From contig JBICIE010000132.1 in assembly GCA_043101635.1 (NCBI GenBank), positions 1 to 46,094 of the forward strand: 46,094 bases of DNA, in the 5' to 3' direction. Source of the DNA: CAYMJK01 sp043101635. GTDB taxonomy: Bacteria > Planctomycetota > Phycisphaerae > Phycisphaerales > UBA1924. Below are positions 8,588 to 17,146 of the stretch, piece by piece. The first letter of the stretch is position 1; each line of letters starts with the position of its first letter. The position numbers were made by a program, and so were the translations under genes. The notes under the pieces are model-generated. The model made no database searches, was not told where the DNA came from, and was given only the letters and a program-made list of their open reading frames with translations.

Positions 8588-8998
8588 GTGACCCCGACAC
8601 ACCGCATTGCCAAGCAAACCAGCATACTGCTCGCGGTCTTCGCCGCCTCCGCCACCGCCGCGGCCCAGCCGCTGACGATCGAATGGTCCAGCATCGACGC
8701 CGGCGGCGGCGTCTCCACCGGCGGCGCCTACGCCGTGCGGGCCGTCATCGGGCAGCCCGACACGCAGCTCGGCGCGGCAGCCGCATACGAAATCCGGGCC
8801 GGCTTCCTCGCCGCGGCGACCGACGCCGGCTGCTACCCGGACTGCGACGGCTCCGGCGCGCTGGACTTCTTCGACTTCCTCTGCTTCCAGAACGCCTTTG
8901 CCACCGGCAAACCCGCGGCCGACTGCGACGCCAGCGGCGTGCTCGACTTCTTCGACTTCCTCTGCTTCCAGAACGAGTTCGCGGGAGGATGCCCGTAG
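8588..8998 (+). CDS. Small secreted protein with doubled dockerin-like tag
   Basis: A 136-residue exported protein starting with GTG (8588) behind AAGGAG (8576-8581). The signal peptide ends near ATAAAQ. The short middle part (EWSSIDAGGGVSTGGAYAVR, then IGQPDTQ and YEIRAGF) is a pattern found in many exported planctomycete proteins that precede tags. The last 55 residues hold two copies of an EF-hand-like loop, D-C-D-G-S-G-A-L-D-F-F-D and D-C-D-A-S-G-V-L-D-F-F-D, each followed by FLCFQN, with six cysteines in all. The same tag ends the proteins at 22414-23793 and 24685-26715. Its function is unknown; the tag may anchor, fold or pair the protein outside the cell. Confidence 0.75.
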   Translation: MTPTHRIAKQTSILLAVFAASATAAAQPLTIEWSSIDAGGGVSTGGAYAVRAVIGQPDTQLGAAAAYEIRAGFLAAATDAGCYPDCDGSGALDFFDFLCFQNAFATGKPAADCDASGVLDFFDFLCFQNEFAGGCP

Positions 8999-9037
8999 CC
9001 GCCCTGACGGAAACCGCGCAAGCCGCCCGTCGTTTGC

Positions 9038-9065
9038 GGGGCGGGGCCCACCTGGGCTCCGCCCC
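9038..9065 (+). terminator. Strong GC hairpin after the secreted-protein genes
   Basis: A 12-bp stem with one G-T pair, GGGGCGGGGCCC-acct-GGGCTCCGCCCC, lies 40 bases after the stop at 8998. It has no T-run, so it may be a rho-independent-like terminator of the GC-rich type or an mRNA end stabiliser. It separates the secreted-protein group from the metal efflux operon. Nothing else is seen in 9066-9285. Confidence 0.5.
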
Positions 9066-9285
9066 CTCTGCGCGCTGCCGTCGCCGGAACCGGCGCGGGC
9101 GGACCGCATGGCGAGCCAGGGAGGAGGGGATCCGGCATCGCCCGGGCCAGGAGCCGGTGGCATGCCATCGGCCCCAATCCCACTGGAATGGCTCCGGGCC
9201 CCCTGCCCCGGGCCACCGAGCAGCGGAATGACTCCCGAGCCAGCGTGGTTCCATCGGTGTGATCAGCCGATCTAGGATCTGAGCG

Positions 9286-9693
9286 ATGGTGAGACTCTGG
9301 CTGGCTTGGGCGATCTTCCTGGCGGGCCTGCCGTGGGCCGGCGGCGGCGCCGGCGCGCCGGCACAGGTCGAGTGCCCCGGCGCACGCTGCTGCGGTCTGG
9401 TCTGGTGTCGCGCTGGCGCTGATGAGGGCCGCGAGTCCCACTGCGCGGCGCCGGCACAGGCAGAGCCCTGCTGCCCGTGCATGCGCCCGGTCCCCACGCC
9501 GCAGCCGCGTCCCAAGATGCCGCTTCCGCGTTCGGGTCCGACGCTGACGCTGGCGCCGCCGGAGTCGCCGGCGGTGATCCCGCTGATCGCGGTGGACACG
9601 ACCTTCAAGGTTCTCGGCCCGACGGTGGCGCGACCCGCCGCCGGGCGCGGGCACAACGAGGTCCAGGCGCATCTGGGGGTCTGGCGAACGTAG
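9286..9693 (+). CDS. Small Cys-rich exported protein before metal efflux genes
   Basis: A 135-residue protein of unknown family. An amino-terminal hydrophobic segment (LWLAWAIFLAGLPWAGG) looks like a signal peptide. Residues about 30-70 hold cysteine pairs (CPGARCC, VWC, HC, CCPC), which could bind soft metals; the rest is Pro-rich. AGGA lies at 9274-9277, eight bases before the ATG. It is 90 bases upstream of the TolC-like gene, and small exported cysteine or histidine proteins often lead copper/silver efflux operons, so a metal chaperone or sensor role is plausible. No family match can be named from the sequence. Confidence 0.6.
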   Translation: MVRLWLAWAIFLAGLPWAGGGAGAPAQVECPGARCCGLVWCRAGADEGRESHCAAPAQAEPCCPCMRPVPTPQPRPKMPLPRSGPTLTLAPPESPAVIPLIAVDTTFKVLGPTVARPAAGRGHNEVQAHLGVWRT

Positions 9694-9783
9694 TCGATCG
9701 CATTGGGCGCAGACGGTGCGCGCGCACCGAATTGCGCCCTGGAATGCTGCGATTGACCGTTCCCTGCGAACCCCAGGAGCCCG

Positions 9784-11223
9784 ATGATGGCTGCACGAAT
9801 ACGACGCTGCGCCTTGTGCGCACTGGTCGCCGGTCTTGCGGCGGGCTGCTCGAGCCCGCTTGATCCATCCCGGGCCGAAGCGCGGGCCCACGCGCAGGCG
9901 GCGCCGCAGGACGCCCCTGCGCCCCCGCCATCGGCCTTCCGGCCGGACGAGTCGGCAACGGAGCAACAACCCGAGCTTGGTCCGTCGTCCACGCCCGACG
10001 ACTACATACGCTATGCGCTGTTCCACAGTCCCTCGGTGGAGTCGGCGTATCACCGCTGGCTGGCGGCGGCCGAGCGCCTGCCGCAGGTCTCGGCTCTGCC
10101 CGACCCGCGGCTGAGTGTCGGGTTCTTTCTCGATGAAGTCGAGACGCGCGTCGGGGCGCAGCAGGCTCGGATCGGCGTGCAGCAGACCTTCCCGTGGCCG
10201 GGAGAACTCTCGGGCAGGAAGGATGCCGCGGCACAGGCGGCGCGGGCCGCCTGGCGGCAGCTCGAAGGCGCCCGGCTGGTCGTGACGGAGCGGGTGGTCT
10301 CGGCCCTGCACGATCTGGCCTATCTCGACGCCGCGATCGGCATCAGCCGGGAGAACCTCGATCTGCTCGGCTCGTTTGAGGAAGTGGTGCGAGCCCGGTA
10401 TCGCGTGGGCGCCGGCTCACATCCTGAACTGATTCGCGTGCAGGTCGAGCTGGGGCAACAGGAGGATCGGCTGGCGCAGCTCCAGGCGATGCGCCCGTCG
10501 TACATCGCGCAGCTCAACAGCGTGCTGAACCGGCGCGCCGAGACGCCCGTCCCGGAGCTGCCGCGTCTGCCGGGGCGGGTCGTCGCGGCGGATCGTGAGG
10601 CGCTGGTCGCGCAGGCGCTGGAGTCCAATCCGACGCTGCTGGCGCTCGACGACCGGACGGATCAGGAGCGGATCCTGGCCGAGGTTGCGCGCACAGAAGG
10701 GCTGCCGGACCTGACGGTCGGGCTCGACTACACCTTCACGGATGAAGCGATCGACAGTTCGATCCCCGAGAGCGGCGACGACCCGATCCTGCTCAGCTTC
10801 GGGGTCACGGTCCCGCTGTGGCGCGACAAGTACAACGCGGCGGTGCGCGAGGCGCTGTCCCGCCGGCTCTCGATCTCGTACGAGCGCGCCAGCGAGGCCA
10901 ACCGCATCGCCGCAGCGCTGCACCGGGCCTGGTTCGAGCATACCGACGCCGACCGGCGCGTCCGCCTCTACGAACAGACGTTGATCCCGAAGGCGGAGGA
11001 GTCACTGCAGGCGTCGCTGGCAGGCTTCCGGACGGGCGAGACGAGCTTCCTCGACCTGCTCGACACAGAACGGACACTGCTGGAGTTCGCCCTCGCGGCG
11101 GAGCGGGCCCGGGCCGACCGCGGCAAGGCCCTCGCCGTGATGCACACCCTGATCGGCGCCGAGGCGCCGACACAACCCGCCGGTTCACCGGCGCCAGAAC
11201 ATCCTTCCGAGGAAACGCCATGA
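9784..11223 (+). CDS. cusC: Outer membrane efflux channel (TolC/CusC family lipoprotein)
   Basis: A 479-residue outer-membrane factor. The start is followed by a lipobox, LVAGLAAGC, so the mature protein should be lipid-anchored. Two TolC-type helical hairpin repeats are seen (QQTFPWPGELSGRKDAAAQA, then FGVTVPLWRDKYNAAVREAL, each leading to long helices rich in Ala, Arg and Glu). It forms the exit duct of the tripartite pump with the next two products. ATG codons at 9784 and 9787 are both possible; AGGAG at 9775-9779 is better spaced for the second. The stop overlaps the adaptor start as ATGA. The symbol is by role; the substrate could also be Zn, Co or Cd (czcC type). Confidence 0.85.
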   Translation: MMAARIRRCALCALVAGLAAGCSSPLDPSRAEARAHAQAAPQDAPAPPPSAFRPDESATEQQPELGPSSTPDDYIRYALFHSPSVESAYHRWLAAAERLPQVSALPDPRLSVGFFLDEVETRVGAQQARIGVQQTFPWPGELSGRKDAAAQAARAAWRQLEGARLVVTERVVSALHDLAYLDAAIGISRENLDLLGSFEEVVRARYRVGAGSHPELIRVQVELGQQEDRLAQLQAMRPSYIAQLNSVLNRRAETPVPELPRLPGRVVAADREALVAQALESNPTLLALDDRTDQERILAEVARTEGLPDLTVGLDYTFTDEAIDSSIPESGDDPILLSFGVTVPLWRDKYNAAVREALSRRLSISYERASEANRIAAALHRAWFEHTDADRRVRLYEQTLIPKAEESLQASLAGFRTGETSFLDLLDTERTLLEFALAAERARADRGKALAVMHTLIGAEAPTQPAGSPAPEHPSEETP

Positions 11224-13217
11224 GCAAGTTCCTGAACGCGTTTGCCGCCGCCGCGCGCGCCATCTGGCGGCACATCTCCGCCGCTGTGGCGCTGGCGCTG
11301 ATCGCGCTTGCGCTGGCCGCGGGATACTGGCTCGGGAGTCCCGGGTCGCAACCAGAGGAGGGCGAGGAGGCTGCGACGGCGGCAACGGCCGGCGCGGAGC
11401 CCCAGATGTACACCTGCTCCATGCATCCGTCGGTCCGCCTGCCGGATCCCGACGCCAAGTGCCCGATCTGCTTCATGGATCTCATCCCCGTCACTGCGGG
11501 CGCCGCCGGCGGCGATGCGCTGCGTCTGACGATCAGCGCCGAAGCCGCGGCTCTGAGCCGCATCGAGACGGCGCCCGTCGCGCGCTTCTTCCCGAGAGCG
11601 GAAGTGCGTCTGTTCGGCAAGGTGACCTATGACGAAACCTCGGTCGCCCGCCTGACGGCCTACTTCCCGGGCCGGATCGAGCGGCTCTTCGTGAACTACG
11701 TGGGCGTGCCGGTCGCTCAGGGCGACCATCTGGCCGAGATATACAGCCCCGATCTGCTGGCCGCCTTCACCGAACTGCGCCAGGCGCAGTTGGCGCAGGA
11801 AGAGTCCGAAGACATGAGCGAACTGGTGCGGCGGACCACCGGCGCGACGCTGCGGGCGGCCCGCGACAAGCTGCGTCTCTACGGCCTGACCACCGAACAG
11901 ATCGACGCCATCGCCGCGGGAACGTACGACTCGGACCGGCTGACGATCTACGCGCCCATCGGCGGCGTCGTGACGCACCTGCAGGCCCGCGAGGGAGACT
12001 ATCTGGACACGGGCGATCCGATCGCCACGGTCGCCAACCTCTCGCGTCTGTGGCTCGATCTGGAGGCGTACGAATCGCAGCTTCCGCTGCTGCGCTGGGG
12101 CCAGCCGGTCAGCTTCACGGTCGAGGCGCATCCCGGCCGGCGGTTCCAGGGGCGCATCTCGTTCATCGAGCCGATCGTCGACGAGCGGACTCGCACCGCG
12201 GCCGTGCGTGTCGCGGTCGACAATACTGAGCGGCAGCTCAAGCCGGGCATGTTCGTATCGGCTGTGGTCCGGCCCCGCATCGGCGCCGGCGGCGTCATCA
12301 TCAGCGACGAACTCGCCGGCAAGTGGGTCAGCCCGATGCACCCGACCATCGTCAAGGACGAGCCCGGCCAGTGCGACATCTGCGGCATGGACCTTGTGCC
12401 GGCGGAGTCGCTGGGCGTGGTCGGGGCGCCCGAGACCGTCGAAGCCCCGCTGGTCGTCCCGCGCACGGCCGTGCTGTTCACCGGCGCCCGGTCGCTCGTG
12501 TTCGTCGAGGAGATGGGGGCCAGTCCGCCGGCGTACGACCTGCGCGAGGTCATGCTCGGGCCGCGGGCCGGCGACTTCTACATCGTGCGCGAGGGCCTGA
12601 AGGAGGGCGAACCGGTCGTGGTCAACGGCGCGTTCCGTCTGGACAGCGCGATGCAGATCGCCGGAAAGCCGAGCATGATGATGCCCGGGGAAGTCGTTCC
12701 GGATGCCGACGCGACGGAAGCCGGACCGCCTGAGCAGTTCATCGCCAGTCTCAGCCCGGTGTACGACGCCTACCTGGCGGCGCAGGAGGCCCTGGCCGCC
12801 GACGACTTCGAGGGCTTCCGCGCGGCGGCAACCGCCCTCGACGCTGCCATCGAGCGCGTCGACACCGCCGGCGTCAGCGGTGAATCGCTCGGGCTGTGGC
12901 GTCGCGCTGCGGCAGGCCTGCGCCCAAAGCCCGCCGCGGACATCGAGACGGCCCGCGCCGCCTTCGAGGGGATGAGCGACGCGGTCATCGAACTGCACCA
13001 GCGCTTCGGGCGCATCGGAGGCGAGACCCTGCACATCGCCTACTGCCCGATGGCGTTCGACTTCAAGGGCGCCGACTGGGTCCAGCGCGGCGAGGCCATC
13101 AACAACCCGTACTTCGGGGCCAGCATGCTGCGCTGCGGCGAGATCCGCGAGCCGCTGGCGCCACGCGGCGGCGCGAGCGACGCCTCCGATGAGCACGAGG
13201 GTCATGATCATGGCTGA
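11220..13217 (+). CDS. cusB: RND efflux periplasmic adaptor with two heavy-metal-binding motifs
   Basis: A 665-residue membrane-fusion protein. One transmembrane segment (about 20-38) anchors it. A heavy-metal-binding domain at 62-93 has YTCSMHPSV and CPICFMDLIPV. The HlyD-type barrel-sandwich core follows (LFGKVTYDETSVARLTAYFP, IYAPIGGVVTHLQAREGDYL). A second such metal motif, VSPMHPTIVKDEPGQCDICGMDLVP, split here as VSPMHPTI and CDICGMDLVP, is inserted at about 370-397. The carboxy end (about 505-650) resembles DUF3347 (AYLAAQEALAADDFEG, then CPMAF, NNPYFG, MLRCGEI), a domain linked to copper handling. The Met/Cys content favours Cu(I)/Ag(I). The start overlaps cusC by ATGA, and the end overlaps the pump start, so all are one operon. 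Confidence 0.88.
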   Translation: MSKFLNAFAAAARAIWRHISAAVALALIALALAAGYWLGSPGSQPEEGEEAATAATAGAEPQMYTCSMHPSVRLPDPDAKCPICFMDLIPVTAGAAGGDALRLTISAEAAALSRIETAPVARFFPRAEVRLFGKVTYDETSVARLTAYFPGRIERLFVNYVGVPVAQGDHLAEIYSPDLLAAFTELRQAQLAQEESEDMSELVRRTTGATLRAARDKLRLYGLTTEQIDAIAAGTYDSDRLTIYAPIGGVVTHLQAREGDYLDTGDPIATVANLSRLWLDLEAYESQLPLLRWGQPVSFTVEAHPGRRFQGRISFIEPIVDERTRTAAVRVAVDNTERQLKPGMFVSAVVRPRIGAGGVIISDELAGKWVSPMHPTIVKDEPGQCDICGMDLVPAESLGVVGAPETVEAPLVVPRTAVLFTGARSLVFVEEMGASPPAYDLREVMLGPRAGDFYIVREGLKEGEPVVVNGAFRLDSAMQIAGKPSMMMPGEVVPDADATEAGPPEQFIASLSPVYDAYLAAQEALAADDFEGFRAAATALDAAIERVDTAGVSGESLGLWRRAAAGLRPKPAADIETARAAFEGMSDAVIELHQRFGRIGGETLHIAYCPMAFDFKGADWVQRGEAINNPYFGASMLRCGEIREPLAPRGGASDASDEHEGHDHG

Positions 13218-16200
13218 GTCGCACACGCAATCCGCCAGCGTCGCAACTCCCTCCGAGGTCCGGACCAGCGGGCAGCAGCGCCGCGGCCCGGTGAACGCCA
13301 TCATCCGCTTCTGCCTGGAGCAGAAGCTGGTTGTTGCGCTGCTGCTGACCGGCACGATTCTCTGGGGATTGCTGGTGGCGCCGTTCGACTGGGACCTGGG
13401 CGATCTGCCGCGCGATCCGGTCCCGGTCGACGCGATCCCAGACATCGGCGAGAATCAGCAGATCGTCTTCACCGAGTGGCCGGGGCGCAGCCCGCAGGAC
13501 ATCGACGATCAGGTCACGTATCCGCTGACGATCTCGCTGCTGGGGATCCCGGGCGTCAAGGACATCCGGAGCTACTCGGTCTTCGGGTTCTCGACGATCT
13601 ACATCATCTTCGACGAGGACATCGAGTTCTACTGGTCGCGCTCGCGCGTGCTGGAGAAGCTCAATGCGCTGCCGGCGGGCACGCTGCCGCAGGGCGTCTC
13701 GCCGGCGCTGGGCCCGGACGCCACCGCGCTCGGGCAGGTGTTCTGGTACACCCTGGAAGGACGCGACCCCGAGGGCAACCCGACCGGCGGGTGGGATCTC
13801 GATGAGCTGCGATCGATCCAGGACTTCATCGTCAAGTACAAGCTGGCGGCGGTGGAGGGCGTCAGCGAGGTCGCCTCGATCGGCGGCTTCGTCCGCGAAT
13901 ACCAGGTCGATGTCGATCCCGACGCCATGCGGGCCGCGGGGGTGTCGCTCGACCAGGTCATCTCCGCGGTGCGCCAGAGCAACCTCGATGTCGGCGCCCG
14001 CACCATGGAGATCAACCGCGCCGAGTACATCGTGCGCGGGCTCGGCTTCATCGAAGATGTCGAGGATCTGGAGCAGACCGCCATCACGGCCCGCGACGGC
14101 CAGCCGATCCTGATCGGCGACATCGCGAAGGTGGGCCTCGGCCCGGCGCTGCGCCGGGGCGTGCTGACGAAGGCGGGGGTCGAGGCCGTCGGCGGCGTCG
14201 TTGTGGTGCGTTACGGCGAGAATCCGATGGCGACCATCCAGCGCCTGAAGGACCGGATCGACGAGATCAGCGCCGGACTTCCCAGCAAGATCCTGGCTGA
14301 TGGCGCCGAGAGCCGCATCGCGATCGTGCCGTTCTACGACCGCACCGGGCTCATCCGCGAGACGCTCCAGACGCTGAACTCGGCCATCGAGCAGCAGGTG
14401 CTGGTGACGATCATCGTCGTGGTGCTGATGGTGATGCACCTGCGCAGCAGCCTGCTGATCAGCGCCATGCTGCCGGTCACGGTGCTGATGACGTTCATCG
14501 GGATGAAGCTGTTCGGCGTGGATGCCAACATCGTGGCGCTCTCCGGCATTGCCATCGCCATCGGGACGATCGTGGACATGGGGATCGTGCTGAGCGAGAA
14601 CATCCTGCGCCGGCTGGAGGAGGCAAGCCCGGAAGAACCGCGCCTGGAGGTGGTGTACCGGGCCTCGGCGGAGGTCGGCAGCGCCGTGTTGACCGCCGTC
14701 GCGACGACGGTCGTGGGCTTCCTGCCGGTGTTCACCATGGAGGCGGCTGAGGGCAAACTGTTCAAGCCGCTTGCGTACACCAAGACCTTCGCGCTGGTCG
14801 CATCCATCATCATCGCGTTGACGATCCTCCCGGCGGCGGCGCACCTGCTGCTGGGCGCGCGGATCCGGCCTGGCGTCATCCGGCGTGTTGGGGCGGCGCT
14901 GCTGCTCGCCGCCGGCGTCGTGGTGGCCATCTGGCTGCACGTGGTCGGCGGGCTGATCCTGGCGGGCTTCGGGCTGTTCTACCTCCTCAAGGAGCGCCTG
15001 CCCGCGGCCGCAGCGCGTGCGATCCAGTGGTCGGTGAACATCGTGGCGGTACTGATCGTGCTGACGGTGCTGGCGGGTTCCTGGGAGCCGCTGGGGCCGG
15101 GGCCGGGCACGCTGGGTAATGCGCTGTTCATCGCGGTGATCGTCGGCTCGCTGCTCTTGGCGTTCTGGCTGGTGCGCCTGGCGTTTCCCTACGTGCTGGG
15201 CTGGGCGCTGCGCCACAAGCTGGTGGCCCTGACGCCCGCCGCGCTCGTCGTGCTGTTCGGCGCCACGGTGTGGCTGGGCTTTAACCGCATGTGGGGCTGG
15301 CTGCCCGAGGGCCTGCGCCAGCGGGAGACAACGGTCGAGATCGCCCACGCCTTTCCCGGCCTCGGCAGCGAGTTCATGCCGTCGCTGGATGAGGGCGCTT
15401 TCCTGTACATGCCGACCACCATGCCGCACGCCTCCATCGGCGAGGCCACCGACATCCTCCGCGAACTGGACCAGCGCATCATGAGCGTGCCGGAGGTCGA
15501 GATCGCCGTGGGCAAGATCGGCCGGGCGGACAGCCCGCTGGACCCGGCGCCGATCTCGATGGTTGAGACGGTGATTCAGTACAAGACCGAGTACCTCGCC
15601 GACGACCGCGGGCGGCGGCTGACCTTTCGCGTGGATGCAGAGGGCGAGTTCGTCCGGGACGAGCGGGGCAACCTGATCGAGGACCCGGGTGGCCTTCCCT
15701 ACCGCCAGTGGCGCGACCAGGTCGAATCGCCGCAGGACATCTGGGACGCGATCGTTGCTGCCGCGGACATGCCCGGCGTCACCAGCGCCCCGAAGCTGCA
15801 GCCGATCGAGACGCGGATCGTGATGCTCCAGTCCGGCTTCCGGGCGCCGATGGGCGTCAAGGTCTACGGGCCGGATCTGGAGACGATCGAGGCGTTCGGC
15901 TTGGAACTGGAGCGGCTGCTCAAGCAGGTCCCGTCCATCCAGCCTGCCGCCGTCTTCGCCGACCGCGTCGTCGGCAAGCCGTATCTGGAGATCGAGATCG
16001 ACCGGGAGAAGATCGCCCGCTACGGCATCCAGATCATGGATGTGCAGGAGGTGATCGAGGTGGCGATCGGCGGCCGGCCGCTGACGATGACCGTCGAGGG
16101 GCGCGAGCGCTACCCGGTGCGCGTGCGCTACCTGCGCGAGCTGCGTGACCAGCCCGAGACGCTCGGCGGCATCCTCGTGCCGACGCCGAACGGGGCCCAG

Positions 16201-17067
16201 GTCCCGCTCGGCGAGCTTGCCACCATCGAGTACCGGCGCGGACCGCAGATGATCAAGAGCGAGGACACCTTCCTGGTCGCCTACGTGCTGTTCGACAAGA
16301 AGCCGGGCTACGCCGAGGTCACGGTGGTGCAGGACGCCATGCGGCTGGTCCGGTCGAAGATCGATTCGGGCGAACTCAAGGTCCCGGCGGGTGTCAGCTT
16401 CGAGTTCGCCGGCTCGTACAAGAACCAGGTCCGGGCGGCGAAGCGGCTGAGTCTGGTGCTGCCGCTGTCGCTGGCGGTCATCTTCCTGCTGCTGTACTTC
16501 CAGTTCCGGCGCGTGAGCACGACGATGATGGTCTTCAGCGGCGTGTTCGTGGCGTGGGGCGGCGGGTTCATCATGCTGTGGCTGTACGGCCAGCCGTGGT
16601 TCCTGGATGTCTCGCTGGCGAACTTCCGGTGGCTTCGCGACCTGCCACTCCCCGAAGCAGTCATCGAAGCCAACCTGCGCGAGCTGTTCCAGGTGCGCCC
16701 GTTCAACCTGTCCGTGGCGGTGTGGGTGGGCTTCCTGGCGCTGTTCGGGATCGCGACGGACGACGGCGTGATCATGGCCACGCGCATCGGCCAGTCCATC
16801 GACGAGGACAAGCCCGACTCGATCGAGGCGGTCCGCCGGTCGGTGATCGCCGGCGGCCGCCTGCGGATCCGCGCGGCGGTCATGACCAGCGCAACGACGA
16901 TCCTGGCCCTGCTCCCGGTCCTGACCAGCACGGGGCGCGGCGCCGACATAATGGTCCCGATGGCCATCCCGACGTTCGGGGGGATGGTCGTGGCCTCCAT
17001 TACCTGGTTCGTCGTCCCGATCCTCTACTGCGGGGCCGAGGAGTGGAAGCTGCGCCTGCGGCGATGA
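13210..17067 (+). CDS. cusA: Heavy-metal RND efflux pump (CusA/CzcA family)
   Basis: A 1285-residue inner-membrane pump that exports metal ions through the partner channel using the proton gradient. It shows the family start (FCLEQKLVVALLLTG), PDIGENQQIVFTEWPGRSPQ, the TM4 proton-relay segment (GTIVDMGIVLSEN) and the porter motif FPGLGSEFMPSLDEGAFLYM. It is about 240 residues longer than E. coli CusA: an insert at about 560-700 holds three or four extra hydrophobic segments, a form I associate with some non-proteobacterial CusA proteins. Possible starts are ATG 13204 and 13210; GAGG at 13197-13200 is better spaced for 13210. Substrate is inferred from the adaptor; Met residues in the porter region support Cu/Ag. 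Confidence 0.88.
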   Translation: MAESHTQSASVATPSEVRTSGQQRRGPVNAIIRFCLEQKLVVALLLTGTILWGLLVAPFDWDLGDLPRDPVPVDAIPDIGENQQIVFTEWPGRSPQDIDDQVTYPLTISLLGIPGVKDIRSYSVFGFSTIYIIFDEDIEFYWSRSRVLEKLNALPAGTLPQGVSPALGPDATALGQVFWYTLEGRDPEGNPTGGWDLDELRSIQDFIVKYKLAAVEGVSEVASIGGFVREYQVDVDPDAMRAAGVSLDQVISAVRQSNLDVGARTMEINRAEYIVRGLGFIEDVEDLEQTAITARDGQPILIGDIAKVGLGPALRRGVLTKAGVEAVGGVVVVRYGENPMATIQRLKDRIDEISAGLPSKILADGAESRIAIVPFYDRTGLIRETLQTLNSAIEQQVLVTIIVVVLMVMHLRSSLLISAMLPVTVLMTFIGMKLFGVDANIVALSGIAIAIGTIVDMGIVLSENILRRLEEASPEEPRLEVVYRASAEVGSAVLTAVATTVVGFLPVFTMEAAEGKLFKPLAYTKTFALVASIIIALTILPAAAHLLLGARIRPGVIRRVGAALLLAAGVVVAIWLHVVGGLILAGFGLFYLLKERLPAAAARAIQWSVNIVAVLIVLTVLAGSWEPLGPGPGTLGNALFIAVIVGSLLLAFWLVRLAFPYVLGWALRHKLVALTPAALVVLFGATVWLGFNRMWGWLPEGLRQRETTVEIAHAFPGLGSEFMPSLDEGAFLYMPTTMPHASIGEATDILRELDQRIMSVPEVEIAVGKIGRADSPLDPAPISMVETVIQYKTEYLADDRGRRLTFRVDAEGEFVRDERGNLIEDPGGLPYRQWRDQVESPQDIWDAIVAAADMPGVTSAPKLQPIETRIVMLQSGFRAPMGVKVYGPDLETIEAFGLELERLLKQVPSIQPAAVFADRVVGKPYLEIEIDREKIARYGIQIMDVQEVIEVAIGGRPLTMTVEGRERYPVRVRYLRELRDQPETLGGILVPTPNGAQVPLGELATIEYRRGPQMIKSEDTFLVAYVLFDKKPGYAEVTVVQDAMRLVRSKIDSGELKVPAGVSFEFAGSYKNQVRAAKRLSLVLPLSLAVIFLLLYFQFRRVSTTMMVFSGVFVAWGGGFIMLWLYGQPWFLDVSLANFRWLRDLPLPEAVIEANLRELFQVRPFNLSVAVWVGFLALFGIATDDGVIMATRIGQSIDEDKPDSIEAVRRSVIAGGRLRIRAAVMTSATTILALLPVLTSTGRGADIMVPMAIPTFGGMVVASITWFVVPILYCGAEEWKLRLRR

Positions 17068-17146
17068 GGGTGGGCGCACGCATCGGGAGCGCGCCGGGCG
17101 GCAACCATCGCCACGGTGAAGCCGGCGGCGTGCGATAATCTCTGCG

